NCBI GenBank assembly: GCA_019747875.1
Contig: JAIEQI010000006.1
Location: forward strand, 1 to 64,000
Origin: Candidatus Obscuribacterales bacterium
Lineage (GTDB): Bacteria; Cyanobacteriota; Vampirovibrionia; Obscuribacterales; Obscuribacteraceae
Reading direction: 5' to 3'
Length of the DNA: 64,000 nt
The notes under the pieces are model-generated. The model saw only the letters and a list, made by a program, of their open reading frames with translations, was not told where the DNA came from and searched no databases. This document shows positions 1 through 9,375 of this stretch, one piece after another. Position 1 is the stretch's first letter. Each line of letters opens with the position of its first letter. The position numbers were made by a program, and so were the translations under genes.

Positions 1-2022
1 CAAATGGCCAGTCTTGGCAAGACTTTAGAAAATAATTTCTCCTTTAGCACAACCTGTATTCATCGAATGCTTACCTATGAAAAGCAAGCTTACCTTTGCA
101 TGGATTATTTAAGTGGAACCAGCCTTGATCAAATGTTGAATCAAGCACCACTTAAACTTGATGAATTTCGCCATATTTTCAGGCAAGCTTGTGATGCGCT
201 TCAACATGCTCACGACAAAGGTCTGATACACAGAGATCTCAAACCCAGCAATATCATGATTACGGAACGTCGCAATGACCCTCTGTTCCCGGTTATTCTT
301 GACCTGGGGCTTGTAAAGCTGGTCAATGGCGGCGATCCGGAGAAGAGCGACCACAAACTCACCATGACTAATATGGTGGTAGGCAGTCCGCTCTATATGA
401 GTCCAGAGCAGTGTCGAGCGCATCAACTGGATCATCGCTCGGACATCTATTCGCTTGGCTGTGTGATGTATGAGTCGTTAACCGGCGTTCCTCCTCTTCG
501 TGCGGACACGCTCTTCGATATCATGAGCAAACATATCTCCGAGACACCCAAACCTTTGCGCGATGAAGCAAGAGGGGTATATGTACCTGCTGCGCTTGAG
601 CGATTGATCTTCAAAGCAATGGCAAAAGCACCGGAAGATCGTGTGCAGTCTATGGCGGAATTTGCCCAGGGGATAGAGCACGCCTTTAGTGGGGCTCCGG
701 AGATTGTTGTTCCGCGTGCCGGGACTGGTTCTACAAGCGGGGCCGTCCCTGTTGGTGGTGCGTCCATAACAACAAGAACGAAGAGGGCGAAGAAACAGAA
801 CCAGTTGCTTATCGGGTTCAGTATCGCATTTGGTGCCATGCTGATGTTCATGATCCCAGCAGGAATTATCTACAATTCGCACAATCAGAACGAGAAGAAT
901 AATCATACTCCAGGAACTGCTGCACCTGTGCCGGATGGAGCTGATAGCCCTACAGCAACTAGTAGTAATGGTCAACAGGGCAACCCAATGAATGCGCTCT
1001 TCTCTAATCCGCTCTTCTCCAACAACAACAAAACTTCCAATACTCAGAACGTCACTAAGGCTGTATCACCTGCAGTCGCGAACTCTACCAACAAAGGAGC
1101 CTTGCCAGGTGTGGCTTATACTCCTGGCAGTCAACCACCCATAGCGGCCACGGCATTGAATCCAGCCACCACAAGTACACCAATTCCCGCTGTTCAGCCT
1201 ACAAACACGCAACCGGAACCAACTTTCTCTTCTACGCGACCCTTCGCAAGTGAAACAGCAAAGGCTCCAACTCTTGAATCGGTTCTTAATGACGGAGATT
1301 TCGCTTACCGCTCCGGGGATTATTCGCAAGCGCGTCAAAAGTATTTGCAAGCGATCAATATGCGCCCTTCACGGGATGTATATGGACAAATTGCCGCTAA
1401 ACTCACTGACTCATCCTATCAATTACGTGACCTGACTGCATGTAGCGAGTATCTCAAGGGGGTGAAAGAGACTTACAGTTACAACACTGTTAATGGAACT
1501 AACTATCCTCTGTATTGGCGTATCGCTCAGATTAGTATGGGAACGGGTGATAAAGATCCCCAGTTTATGGAAAAAGTCTTGACCGACGTAATTAGCGCGC
1601 ATGAGCGCAAAATTGTATCGCCTGATCGGGATCTGATCAGGATGCGTCTGGAGCTAAACAGAGCCTACGTAGAGCAAGGAAAAATGGACGATTCCCGCAA
1701 CTTGTTAAACAAGACTCTTTCGGATGCAAACCCATTTCCAGAAGAGGCAGCAATGATCAAGCAGCACATTAACCAGTTGTTTCCCATGCGTCAGGCGAGC
1801 GGAAGTGGAAACTCCGGAGGTTTTGATGGTGGTCCTCAAGGTGGATTCCCTGGACCTGGTGGCATGCCCCCAGGAGGAGGTCCTGGCGGATTTCCGGGAG
1901 GACCGGGCGGCTTTCAGGGTGGTCCGCCACCATTTGGAGGCCCGGGCGGTATGCAGGGAGGTCCCGGTGGTCCTGGCGGATTCGGCGGTCCACCAGGCGG
2001 ACCTGGGCAGGGACCGCAATAG
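1..2022 (+). CDS. Membrane-anchored Ser/Thr protein kinase, 5' partial
   Basis: A eukaryote-like (Hanks-type) Ser/Thr kinase whose start lies left of the window: the frame is open from base 1, and the glycine loop and the N-lobe VAIK lysine are absent. Counting from the ATG at base 4, the catalytic loop HRDLKPSN is at about residue 75-83 and the metal-binding motif reads DLG instead of DFG near residue 100. The activation segment (GSPLYMSPEQ) and helix F (SDIYSLG) follow. A basic stretch and one membrane segment (about 268-290) separate the cytoplasmic kinase from an exported part. That part has a Thr/Pro/Asn-rich linker, a TPR-like helical region (about 420-590) and a Gly/Pro-rich tail (about 600-672). 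The histidine kinase gene begins 7 bp after the stop, so the two are probably co-transcribed. Kinase identity is clear; the ligand is unknown. Confidence 0.93.
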   Translation, partial: QMASLGKTLENNFSFSTTCIHRMLTYEKQAYLCMDYLSGTSLDQMLNQAPLKLDEFRHIFRQACDALQHAHDKGLIHRDLKPSNIMITERRNDPLFPVILDLGLVKLVNGGDPEKSDHKLTMTNMVVGSPLYMSPEQCRAHQLDHRSDIYSLGCVMYESLTGVPPLRADTLFDIMSKHISETPKPLRDEARGVYVPAALERLIFKAMAKAPEDRVQSMAEFAQGIEHAFSGAPEIVVPRAGTGSTSGAVPVGGASITTRTKRAKKQNQLLIGFSIAFGAMLMFMIPAGIIYNSHNQNEKNNHTPGTAAPVPDGADSPTATSSNGQQGNPMNALFSNPLFSNNNKTSNTQNVTKAVSPAVANSTNKGALPGVAYTPGSQPPIAATALNPATTSTPIPAVQPTNTQPEPTFSSTRPFASETAKAPTLESVLNDGDFAYRSGDYSQARQKYLQAINMRPSRDVYGQIAAKLTDSSYQLRDLTACSEYLKGVKETYSYNTVNGTNYPLYWRIAQISMGTGDKDPQFMEKVLTDVISAHERKIVSPDRDLIRMRLELNRAYVEQGKMDDSRNLLNKTLSDANPFPEEAAMIKQHINQLFPMRQASGSGNSGGFDGGPQGGFPGPGGMPPGGGPGGFPGGPGGFQGGPPPFGGPGGMQGGPGGPGGFGGPPGGPGQGPQ

Positions 2023-2029
2023 CATTTGA

Positions 2030-3874
2030 ATGAAACCTCGGGAAACGGCTTGCCTTAATTTGTGTGCAACTCTGGTTGTTGGTCTTGTTGCCAGCTTGTT
2101 GATGTTCTTTTGCGCTAAAACAGAGCCGCTTTTGCTTGCTGTTGTTCCGTTAGCATTGGCAGCGCTAGCAGCTTTTATTCAATACAAGTTCGTAATTAGA
2201 GACCTGAGTCGAACTCTAAGCGACATGGCAGCAACTGCAGAGAATCTAGCTGCTGGTGAGAAACTTGGTGCTAGCTCAAAAGATCACTTTGCGGTGCTTA
2301 AGCGGGCCCTTGCTTCTGCTTCTGAAAAGTCCAAGAACGCCGAGCAGCAGATGAAGAATGCAGAGCAGCAAGTAAAGAATGCTGAGCTGCAAATGAAAAA
2401 TGCAGAACAACGTGAGAAGGCGTTATTGCAGCACGCCGTTGACGTAATTTGCGTCATTGATTTATCCGGCAAGCTGATGTCTGTGAACCCTGCCTCAAAG
2501 TCCGTTTGGGGCTATAAACCGGAAGACTTAGTGGGCAAACAAATAACTGATTTCATTGTCACTGAGGACGTCAATACGACGATGAAGTCGTTGATGGGCG
2601 CGGAGAAAAGTATCGACAAAATTTATTTTGAGAATCGTTTTCGCAAAAAGAATGGACAGATTGTCGATATGCTCTGGTCTGCTCATGTTTCAGCAACTGA
2701 CCGCGGGCTCTTTTGTATAGCTCATGATATTACCGAAAGGAAAAGGGCAGAGCAACTCTTGCGTGAAAGCGAAGAGCGCTTGCGCGGAATCTTGGAGAGC
2801 TTACCTGCAGGAGTTGCAGTTATTAGCGCTGATGCTCAAGTCGAATTTATGAATCAGGCGGCTCTGGAACTGACAGGCTATTCAAGGACCGAGCTGTCCG
2901 ATCTGAAGGCTGGTGCTATTTTCGGATTCTTCAAAAACAACTTTGCCGCCAATTTAAAAGCCGGGATCGTAGCAAGTGAGAGTTCGTTTGAGTGTCTAGT
3001 CATTCGTAATACTGGTGAAGGTTTTCCGGCTGAGGCGTCAACGCGATCCCTTGTTTGGAATGGGCAGCGGGCTTGTCTGGTCATTTTTCTTGACGCGACT
3101 CTCAGGCATGAGCTTGAGCGTGCAAAGCGCGAGTTTGTGGCGATGGTAAGCCACGATTTGAAAACTCCGCTGACCTCAATCAGTCTGATTTTTTCTTCTA
3201 TGTTGGACGGCTTTTGTGGTGACGTTAATGAGCAGGGGGTACTGTATGCCAATCGCGGCAAGCAATCGTGCGATCGCTTAATGATGTTGGTTCAGGACTT
3301 GCTTGATCTTGAGAAAATGAAAGCCGGCAAATGGGAGATGGACATTGTTGAGACTGACGTTTCTGAGTTAGTAAATGCGGCAGCCGATGCTGTGGAAAGG
3401 TACGCCCAGGCACAGCAAGTTGAACTTATTTTGGACTGTCCAGCTGTCTCATGTGAGTGCGATGGGGGGCGCATCATTCAGGTGCTTGTTAATCTAATAG
3501 GCAATGCCATTAAATTTTCATATCCCGACGGCAAAGTGAAGGTATCAGTTCAAGATGGCGAGAGTTACCTTAGATTTTCAGTAAGCAATCATGGCAGGAA
3601 GATTCCGCTTGAAAAATTGAAAAGTATTTTTGAAAAGTTCGAGCAGGCTGACGCAAGAGGAGTGCAAGAGCGCAAAGGCACGGGGCTTGGATTGGCGATT
3701 TCAAAATCGATAGTTGAGCAACATGGTGGGGAAATATGGGCAGAAAGCTCCGATGAGGAAGGCACAAGATTCTCATTTACTATCCCTAGATTTTCGGAGG
3801 AAGCTGATGAAAGCAATGATGGTCAATCGCTCATGTCCGAACAAAAGGAGCCAACTGCTGGTCCAAAAAACTAA
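2030..3874 (+). CDS. PAS-domain sensor histidine kinase
   Basis: Order of parts: two membrane segments close together (about residues 12-30 and 34-53), a linker, four heptads of coiled coil (about 103-130), PAS 1 with its DITERKRAE end (about 135-245), PAS 2 (about 250-365), the HisKA box MVSHDLKTPLTS with the phosphorylated His near 375, and a HATPase_c domain. The N box (VNLIGNAIKFS) and G2 box (GTGLGLAIS) are intact. The G1 box reads SNHGRKIP where DxGxG is usual, so ATP binding may be altered. There is almost no periplasmic loop, so the signal is probably cytoplasmic or intramembrane. It is the second gene of a Ser/Thr kinase operon. No good ribosome site precedes the ATG, so translational coupling is likely. 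It is a clear paralogue of the histidine kinase at 39634. Confidence 0.92.
   Translation: MKPRETACLNLCATLVVGLVASLLMFFCAKTEPLLLAVVPLALAALAAFIQYKFVIRDLSRTLSDMAATAENLAAGEKLGASSKDHFAVLKRALASASEKSKNAEQQMKNAEQQVKNAELQMKNAEQREKALLQHAVDVICVIDLSGKLMSVNPASKSVWGYKPEDLVGKQITDFIVTEDVNTTMKSLMGAEKSIDKIYFENRFRKKNGQIVDMLWSAHVSATDRGLFCIAHDITERKRAEQLLRESEERLRGILESLPAGVAVISADAQVEFMNQAALELTGYSRTELSDLKAGAIFGFFKNNFAANLKAGIVASESSFECLVIRNTGEGFPAEASTRSLVWNGQRACLVIFLDATLRHELERAKREFVAMVSHDLKTPLTSISLIFSSMLDGFCGDVNEQGVLYANRGKQSCDRLMMLVQDLLDLEKMKAGKWEMDIVETDVSELVNAAADAVERYAQAQQVELILDCPAVSCECDGGRIIQVLVNLIGNAIKFSYPDGKVKVSVQDGESYLRFSVSNHGRKIPLEKLKSIFEKFEQADARGVQERKGTGLGLAISKSIVEQHGGEIWAESSDEEGTRFSFTIPRFSEEADESNDGQSLMSEQKEPTAGPKN
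2336..2419 (+). repeat. Four 21-bp repeats coding for coiled-coil heptads
   Basis: Four consecutive in-frame 21-bp units each encode a variant of the heptad NAEQQMK, giving a short coiled coil between the membrane anchor and the first PAS domain of the histidine kinase. The units differ mainly at third positions, so the array is not very recent. The paralogous kinase at 39634 lacks it. Confidence 0.85.
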
Positions 3875-4358
3875 GCAATGTGATTCCACAAAATGCAGCA
3901 CTGCGGCCACGCATTTTATTTGTATTGCTATTGTCTGCTTGTTAGCCTCGCCTGTATCAGCTAAGGAATCTAAAATGGAAACTGAAATCGAAGCGCTGAT
4001 CAAGATGCAATCAGATGCATGGAATGCTGGAAATCTTGAAAAATTTATGAGTGGCTACCTCCAATCAAGCGATGTCTGTTTTACAGCTGGCGGCGAGTTA
4101 GTCTGGGGTTACGACGCCATTAACGGCCGCTACAAAGCAAAGTACGGAAACAATTCGGCCGGAATGGGAAAGTTAAGTTTCTCAGGACTCAAGATAACTC
4201 CACTTGGTGAGAAAAATGCACTGTGCATCGGCCACTGGAACGTAGAGAAAGAAGATAAGAGCTCTGCCGGTGGGGTGTTCAGTTTGGTTCTTGTGAAGTC
4301 GGCTGAGGGTTGGCGAATTCTGCATGATCACACATCTGTAGGGAAGAACGTCTCATAG
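3807..4358 (+). CDS. Exported SnoaL/DUF4440-like protein
   Basis: A small protein with a basic N-terminus and a hydrophobic stretch ending in SPVSAKES, read as an uncleaved or late signal sequence. A compact alpha+beta domain with the usual NTF2/SnoaL (DUF4440) pattern follows: a first helix with QSDAWNAGNLEKFMSGY, then YDAINGRYKAKY, and strands ending in GWRILHDHTS. Such domains bind small hydrophobic ligands or act as calcium/calmodulin-type association domains; no catalytic residues can be assigned. The ATG at 3807 is chosen because GGAGGAAG lies 3 bases upstream, although it overlaps the end of the histidine kinase by 68 bp. An in-frame start at 3714 would double that overlap and lacks a ribosome site. 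It may be the last gene of the kinase operon. Confidence 0.8.
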   Translation: MKAMMVNRSCPNKRSQLLVQKTKQCDSTKCSTAATHFICIAIVCLLASPVSAKESKMETEIEALIKMQSDAWNAGNLEKFMSGYLQSSDVCFTAGGELVWGYDAINGRYKAKYGNNSAGMGKLSFSGLKITPLGEKNALCIGHWNVEKEDKSSAGGVFSLVLVKSAEGWRILHDHTSVGKNVS

Positions 4359-4512
4359 TGTTCGCTGATCTGCCGTGTTGCCCCCACTATATATAGGATC
4401 GTTCGTCTCCATAATCTCTCCATAATTTCCATTCTCAATTCACTGATGCTCGCTAATTTGTTATAGGGGGCAATAACGTTGGTGGTTTGATATGAAAGAG
4501 AGGATTGAATAG

Positions 4513-5298
4513 ATGAATCAGCGTTGCTCGGCATTAGTGCTGAGTTTCAGTCTCTTGTTTTTACCTGTGTCAGATGCAATCGGCGATACAAATGAAGATG
4601 AGGATGCCGATAACAAACGAATAGTTTCCTCTGTCAAAAAAGCTGATGATGACCCGGAAGTGATGACCCTGGAATCCTGGAAATCACAAGTGAGAGGGAG
4701 CACCCACGGAGACAAGTTGATTGGCATGCTTGGCACACTGGATGCGTCCATAATACGTAACCGGCATGATACAAACTCTCTCTATACCCGGGGACATTTG
4801 TATGGAACGGTCGGTTGCACCAACGCGGCGATTGTAGATTTGACCAAAGTTATCCAAACTGATCCTTCGAATGCGCATGCTTATTGTGAGCGAGGAATCT
4901 GTTTTATGGATCTTGCTGATTATGATCGAGCACTTCGCGATTTGGATAAGGCGGTGCAGTTAGATGCTCACTCCGGGGATGCGCGTTTGGCACGCGGCCG
5001 ACTCTTGATGCTTCAAGGAAAAACTCTGCTTGCCCTAAATGATCTCTTGGCTGCTCGATATGGAAATCTTAATTTCTCGACGGCGCTGCCAGGCGAGTTG
5101 CCAGCCAACTATTACAAAGCTCCAGATTACTACTTGGGTGCATGTTATGAGCTTTTGGGCAATCCAACCGAAGCGCTAAAGTACTATAAGGAAGCAAGCG
5201 ATCTTCCCAGTGCAACGGCTCCGGGTTACATCCATCGTTATGCCGATCAACCAGCCGACGTTTCTGAGTGCATGACGAGGCTTGGTGGATCTATCTAG
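4513..5298 (+). CDS. Exported TPR protein
   Basis: The N-terminus is a typical signal peptide (hydrophobic core about residues 6-20). An acidic linker and about four TPR units follow (about 88-235), recognisable by the alternating small/aromatic pattern in AHAYCERGICFMDLADYD and similar stretches. A GAGAGGA-like ribosome site precedes the ATG. TPR units mediate protein-protein contacts; the partner is unknown. It sits between the first kinase operon and a second histidine kinase gene, and the gap to that next gene contains a separate promoter. Confidence 0.82.
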   Translation: MNQRCSALVLSFSLLFLPVSDAIGDTNEDEDADNKRIVSSVKKADDDPEVMTLESWKSQVRGSTHGDKLIGMLGTLDASIIRNRHDTNSLYTRGHLYGTVGCTNAAIVDLTKVIQTDPSNAHAYCERGICFMDLADYDRALRDLDKAVQLDAHSGDARLARGRLLMLQGKTLLALNDLLAARYGNLNFSTALPGELPANYYKAPDYYLGACYELLGNPTEALKYYKEASDLPSATAPGYIHRYADQPADVSECMTRLGGSI

Positions 5299-5310
5299 GT
5301 TGCTTATAAT
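5282..5310 (+). promoter_or_regulatory. Sigma70-type promoter giving a near-leaderless mRNA
   Basis: TTGGTG (5282-5287), a 17-bp spacer and a consensus TATAAT (5305-5310) lie directly before the histidine kinase ATG at 5319. Transcription would be expected to start at about 5317, leaving 0-3 untranslated bases. The -35 overlaps the last codons of the TPR gene. The start point is inferred from spacing. Confidence 0.6.
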
Positions 5311-5318
5311 ATGGAGTC

Positions 5319-6827
5319 ATGATCACCAGCCGATTCAAATTTGAACCCAAAATCAACATTCTCATTGGAATTCCAGTGGTTTTTCAGATTGTGTTTTTGG
5401 TGGTTTTGGCCGGCTTGATTGTTGATGCCGAACAAGAGGCTATGAGGGAGCGCCATGCTCGTGCTGTTATAGCAGAGGCTAACAGCTTACTTAAAGATTA
5501 CATGGATTTGGCTGCCCTTGTTTATCTCTATCAAGGCACTCAACAACTGGCGCTCAAGAATAGAATTGAGGACATATTCCAAAAGATCCCTGATGAGTTT
5601 GCCAATTTAACTACGCTTGTCAGAGAAAGCGATGACTTCAAACGGGACCAAGCTCAGGTCGCCCGTCTGAGTGAAGAAGGACTTTTTGTACTTGGTGAAG
5701 TTAAGGAGATTCTCTCTAAACGAAGCACTTTGAAGTCTTTGAGCAGTCCAGTCTTTGGTCTTGTGACGCGCATGGAAGGTTTTCTCAAAGACTTGCGTGG
5801 CTTTGTCGAGAAGCAAAAATCATTTGAACTGAAGGGGCCGGATCGTGAAAATGTAGCACGCTTTAGAATTCTCATGTGGGTCGTCGCCGGCGTCGTTCTA
5901 AATTGCCTGATTGCTTTGTTTTTAGCATTCGATATAAGGTCAGATGCGGTCTCCAGATTGCGCCTTCTCATGCACAATATTGACCTGTACAAGAGCAATC
6001 GCGAGTTGAAGGTGCCGACTGCAGGTAAGGATGAGATTGCCGATCTCGATGCTCAGTTTTACAATATGGCACAGGATCTTCGTGAGGCAAATAGACGAAA
6101 GCAAGAACTCCAGGCGATGGTAACCCATGATCTGCGCACTCCATTAACATCGATTCGATTGTCGCTTTCATTAATGTTGCAAGGTGCGGTCGGCGAACTT
6201 TCAGCGCAAGCGACAAAAACACTGAAATCATCAGAGCGAAATTGTTCTCGCTTGATCCGATTGATCAATGATCTCCTTGACATAGAAAAATTGGAGAGTG
6301 GAAACTTTCAACTCGACAAAAAGACGCAGCACGTGGCGTTGCTGTTTGAAGCAGTTGAGGATGCAACCTTGGACTTTGCTGCCGATAAGAATATCGAACT
6401 GGTTTTTTCAGAGCCACAGTTCACAGTACTTGCCGATGGCGACCGCATAGTGCAAGTCTTAGTAAATCTGGTTTCAAACTCGATCAAGTTTTCCGAAAAA
6501 GGTAAGACAGTTTGGATCGAAGCGGAGCTTTTCAATGATTATGTAGAGCTTGCCGTAAGGGACGAGGGGCGTGGAATTCCAGCTGATAAGCTGCCGCAGA
6601 TCTTTGATCGATTTCATCAGGTCTCTGCCGAGGATGGTGCCAGAGGTAAGGGCACGGGATTGGGGCTTTCTATTTCCAAAGCTCTAGTTGAAGCCCATGA
6701 TGGCACTATTGGAGTCGAAAGTGAATTAGGCAAGGGGACTAGATTCTGGATGCGTTTGCCGCGTGGCGATAAACCAATGACAGTCTCTACTCCACAGGCA
6801 GAGCCTGTTCAGAAGCGTTCAAAGTAG
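5319..6827 (+). CDS. HAMP-domain sensor histidine kinase
   Basis: A classical two-TM sensor kinase. TM1 is about residues 13-36, followed by a helical periplasmic sensor of about 150 residues, TM2 (about 186-205) and a HAMP linker leading into HisKA (MVTHDLRTPLTS, His near 270). The HATPase_c domain has all its boxes: N (VNLVSNSIKFS), G1 (DEGRGIP) and G2 (GTGLGLSIS). The helical sensor resembles four-helix-bundle input domains; the ligand is unknown. The gene ends 9 bp from the end of a convergent OmpR-type response regulator (6837-7502), its likely partner despite the opposite strand. Confidence 0.92.
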   Translation: MITSRFKFEPKINILIGIPVVFQIVFLVVLAGLIVDAEQEAMRERHARAVIAEANSLLKDYMDLAALVYLYQGTQQLALKNRIEDIFQKIPDEFANLTTLVRESDDFKRDQAQVARLSEEGLFVLGEVKEILSKRSTLKSLSSPVFGLVTRMEGFLKDLRGFVEKQKSFELKGPDRENVARFRILMWVVAGVVLNCLIALFLAFDIRSDAVSRLRLLMHNIDLYKSNRELKVPTAGKDEIADLDAQFYNMAQDLREANRRKQELQAMVTHDLRTPLTSIRLSLSLMLQGAVGELSAQATKTLKSSERNCSRLIRLINDLLDIEKLESGNFQLDKKTQHVALLFEAVEDATLDFAADKNIELVFSEPQFTVLADGDRIVQVLVNLVSNSIKFSEKGKTVWIEAELFNDYVELAVRDEGRGIPADKLPQIFDRFHQVSAEDGARGKGTGLGLSISKALVEAHDGTIGVESELGKGTRFWMRLPRGDKPMTVSTPQAEPVQKRSK

Positions 6828-6836
6828 GGGGAGGCG

Positions 6837-7502
6837 TTACGAAAGTAGTTTATAGCCAATACCATGGACAGTCTTTATCACTGACTGTTTGTCGCCTATC
6901 TTCTTGCGTATGTTTTTTACCAAGGTATAAATAGAATCAATAGTTGACTCAGATTCTGAATGATAAACACCATTCAAAATCATTTCAGGCGAAACCACCT
7001 GATCGTTGTGCTTCATCAAAAATTCCAGAATAGCGAACTCTCTTGGAGTTAAGTCTATTGATTTGCCAGCTCGAGTGACGCTGCGTTCGCTTGGGTTCAA
7101 TTCTAAATCCTGAGCCTTAAGCGTCATTGAGACGGTGCTATTTTGGCGGCGTAGCAGAGCCCGAATGCGAGAACCAAGTTCGCCAAAATCAAATGGTTTG
7201 GTGACATAATCATCGGCGCCTGTATCGAGCCCTGTCATCTTGTCCTGTGTTGTATCTTTGCCTGTCATCATCAAAACAGGTTTATGTCCACCGTTGCTGC
7301 GGTATGTTTGGCAGATCTCGATTCCTGTGGCACCGGGGAGTTGCCAATCGAGAATTATCAGGTCGTAATCATAGATGCGCAGCCTGTCTTTTGCCTCCAA
7401 TCCGTTGTCGACGTGCTCGGGGATGTGACCTTCGCGACTCAGGAATTCTGTTACCCGAGCCGCTATATCAGGGTCGTCCTCAACAAGAAGAATTTTAGCC
7501 AC
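6837..7502 (-). CDS. OmpR/PhoB-family response regulator
   Basis: The N-terminal receiver has the acidic pocket VEDD, phospho-acceptor Asp near 52 (LDWQLPG), the conserved Thr in LMMTGKD and Lys in VTKPFDF. A C-terminal winged-helix domain follows (from about residue 125), ending in the typical VKTVHGIGYKL hairpin. Such proteins bind tandem direct repeats as dimers, which is relevant to the paired GTTCAGA boxes a few kilobases downstream. It is convergent with the histidine kinase at 5319 and divergent from the TPR gene at 7565. Confidence 0.94.
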   Translation of the reverse strand: MAKILLVEDDPDIAARVTEFLSREGHIPEHVDNGLEAKDRLRIYDYDLIILDWQLPGATGIEICQTYRSNGGHKPVLMMTGKDTTQDKMTGLDTGADDYVTKPFDFGELGSRIRALLRRQNSTVSMTLKAQDLELNPSERSVTRAGKSIDLTPREFAILEFLMKHNDQVVSPEMILNGVYHSESESTIDSIYTLVKNIRKKIGDKQSVIKTVHGIGYKLLS

Positions 7503-7564
7503 AGTCTCCTCCCAAAGCTCTGGTCGGATATGATATCACTGTTGATCATTGCAGAACGACTGAG

Positions 7565-9238
7565 ATGTCAAAACTATTCTTGGCTCTGATGATTTCCCTC
7601 TTTGCGTTTGGCGCTTGTGCATTGAGCTTCATTATTGTGAAGTGGAATACGCAGCGGCTAATTCTTTCGTGGCAGTTAATGAGGCAGCGAGGGTATGACT
7701 ATCTGCACAGGTCAAAGAAGGAATATGCGTTGGAATTCTTTTCCAAAGGAAAGGAATTAGCATCCGGTTTAGGGGCTTCCGACTATCGGTATGCGGAGTC
7801 CCTTGTCGATATTGCCGGTGTCAAAATTTTAGACAACGAATTGGACGATGCCCGCAAGCTGCTCAAACAAGCCAATTCTATTTTTGATAAGTCAAATGCT
7901 CCCGATGCTCTATTGAATAATGCCTTGATAAATGAGCGATTTAGGTCTTATTGCATGCTTGTGAACTTAGAGCTAAAAGCAGGCAAATCCGAAAAAGCGC
8001 AAAAACTTTGTACTAAGATTTTAGAGATGGCAAAGCAGCCAAATGTGATTTTGGAAGCCCTTTCTCGCAGGCAAATTGCTAATACTTTGCTTGCTGCCGG
8101 TGATTTTGCTGGAAGGCAGCGAAGTACTGAACTGGCGCAGACATTTTATAAAGAAGCGCTTGCGCTTACAGCAAAGCTACCGCCATTTGCTGATCTGGAG
8201 AAAACAGCACAAAAAAGGCTGGCACCGGATTCATTTGCCAGTGGACAAAGTGCGGCTGATTTGCTCGATAAGGGTGCCGCGTATATGAAGCGGCGGCAAC
8301 TTCCCATCGCGAACTACTATCTGCAGAAAGCGCGCGAGCTTGCCTTAGAGACAAGTGATCCGGCGCTTATGCAAATTGACTTCCAACTGGCAAAACTTGC
8401 AATTAGCCAAACCAATTACGAGCAAGCCGAAACCAGTTTTCTAAATCTGTTGAGAAATCCAAATTTTAAGGATCAGACAGGATTGGACGAAGTCTTGACC
8501 AAGCTCACTTTCATTTATCGCAATTGTGGTGGTCATACGGAGGACGCTGCGCGTATACTTCGCAAGCAAATCGCTGTGCGCAAGCAAGAGTATGGGGCTG
8601 ATTCAGCCAAAGTTGCAGCTATTGAAATTGAGTTGGCGCAAACTTTGGAGTCTATGGGGCAGTACGAGGAAGCAAAGAAAATTTGGCAAGCCACTGTTCA
8701 ACTGAAAGAAGCACTCGGAGATGAAGAAGATTCCTGCCGCTTAGCTGGGGTTATGCTTCGCACTGGCGATGCAGAAAAAGCAAAACCTATTTTTGAACGA
8801 ATCGTATATAGATTCCAGAATGGCAGCGTTAAACTCGGAAATTCGTCAATCTCTGCCTGCTGCCAATTGGCTGCCATCTATCTGATGGAAGGAAAAAATA
8901 CCGACGCTAAGAAGTTAATCGATGCGACAATCCCCTACTTTTCCGAGCTTGCACCCATTCATCGAATTCTTCTATCGGAATCTTTGATTGATACGGCAAT
9001 GTCCATGAATGAGTCACCAGCAGCTGCATCTGAATTGATTCGTCTTTCAATTATTGCGTTGCCTGAAGTCGTGGACCGCCGAATCGCCCTGCGCTGCATG
9101 AAGACCGTAAGCAGGCTTGAACCCTTCAAGAAGCAATATCCAAAAGTATTCGACGCTAAACTGACGGCTCTCATCAAAAAGAACACTGAGGCAAGTAGTA
9201 GCTTTAAGCCAGCCAAATTGCAGGGGTATTCCGGTTAA
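7565..9238 (+). CDS. Membrane-anchored TPR protein
   Basis: One N-terminal membrane segment (about residues 4-27) is followed by some 500 residues of helical repeats of TPR type, including the 42-residue kinesin-light-chain-like variety (for example AKVAAIEIELAQTLESMGQY). No catalytic motif is visible. It probably acts as an envelope or periplasm-facing scaffold; the orientation is not certain. The next gene is also a TPR protein of similar style, 137 bp downstream, so the two may work together. Confidence 0.82.
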   Translation: MSKLFLALMISLFAFGACALSFIIVKWNTQRLILSWQLMRQRGYDYLHRSKKEYALEFFSKGKELASGLGASDYRYAESLVDIAGVKILDNELDDARKLLKQANSIFDKSNAPDALLNNALINERFRSYCMLVNLELKAGKSEKAQKLCTKILEMAKQPNVILEALSRRQIANTLLAAGDFAGRQRSTELAQTFYKEALALTAKLPPFADLEKTAQKRLAPDSFASGQSAADLLDKGAAYMKRRQLPIANYYLQKARELALETSDPALMQIDFQLAKLAISQTNYEQAETSFLNLLRNPNFKDQTGLDEVLTKLTFIYRNCGGHTEDAARILRKQIAVRKQEYGADSAKVAAIEIELAQTLESMGQYEEAKKIWQATVQLKEALGDEEDSCRLAGVMLRTGDAEKAKPIFERIVYRFQNGSVKLGNSSISACCQLAAIYLMEGKNTDAKKLIDATIPYFSELAPIHRILLSESLIDTAMSMNESPAAASELIRLSIIALPEVVDRRIALRCMKTVSRLEPFKKQYPKVFDAKLTALIKKNTEASSSFKPAKLQGYSG

Positions 9239-9375
9239 TGTATGGTTTGCAATTTCAAGCCGGGTATAACCTACTAGCGCCCAGATTCGCTCTGCCAAAC
9301 TCAGGAGCGTTGTAGTCAGTCGGGAGCCTGTTGCGGTTCCGAATCCAGTCGGACAAACGCTAATAAGGGGAAATA

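Noticed and set aside
9239-9375. GGTTCCGAATCC resembling a tRNA T-arm
   Set aside because: No acceptor, D or anticodon stem can be built around it at the required distances.
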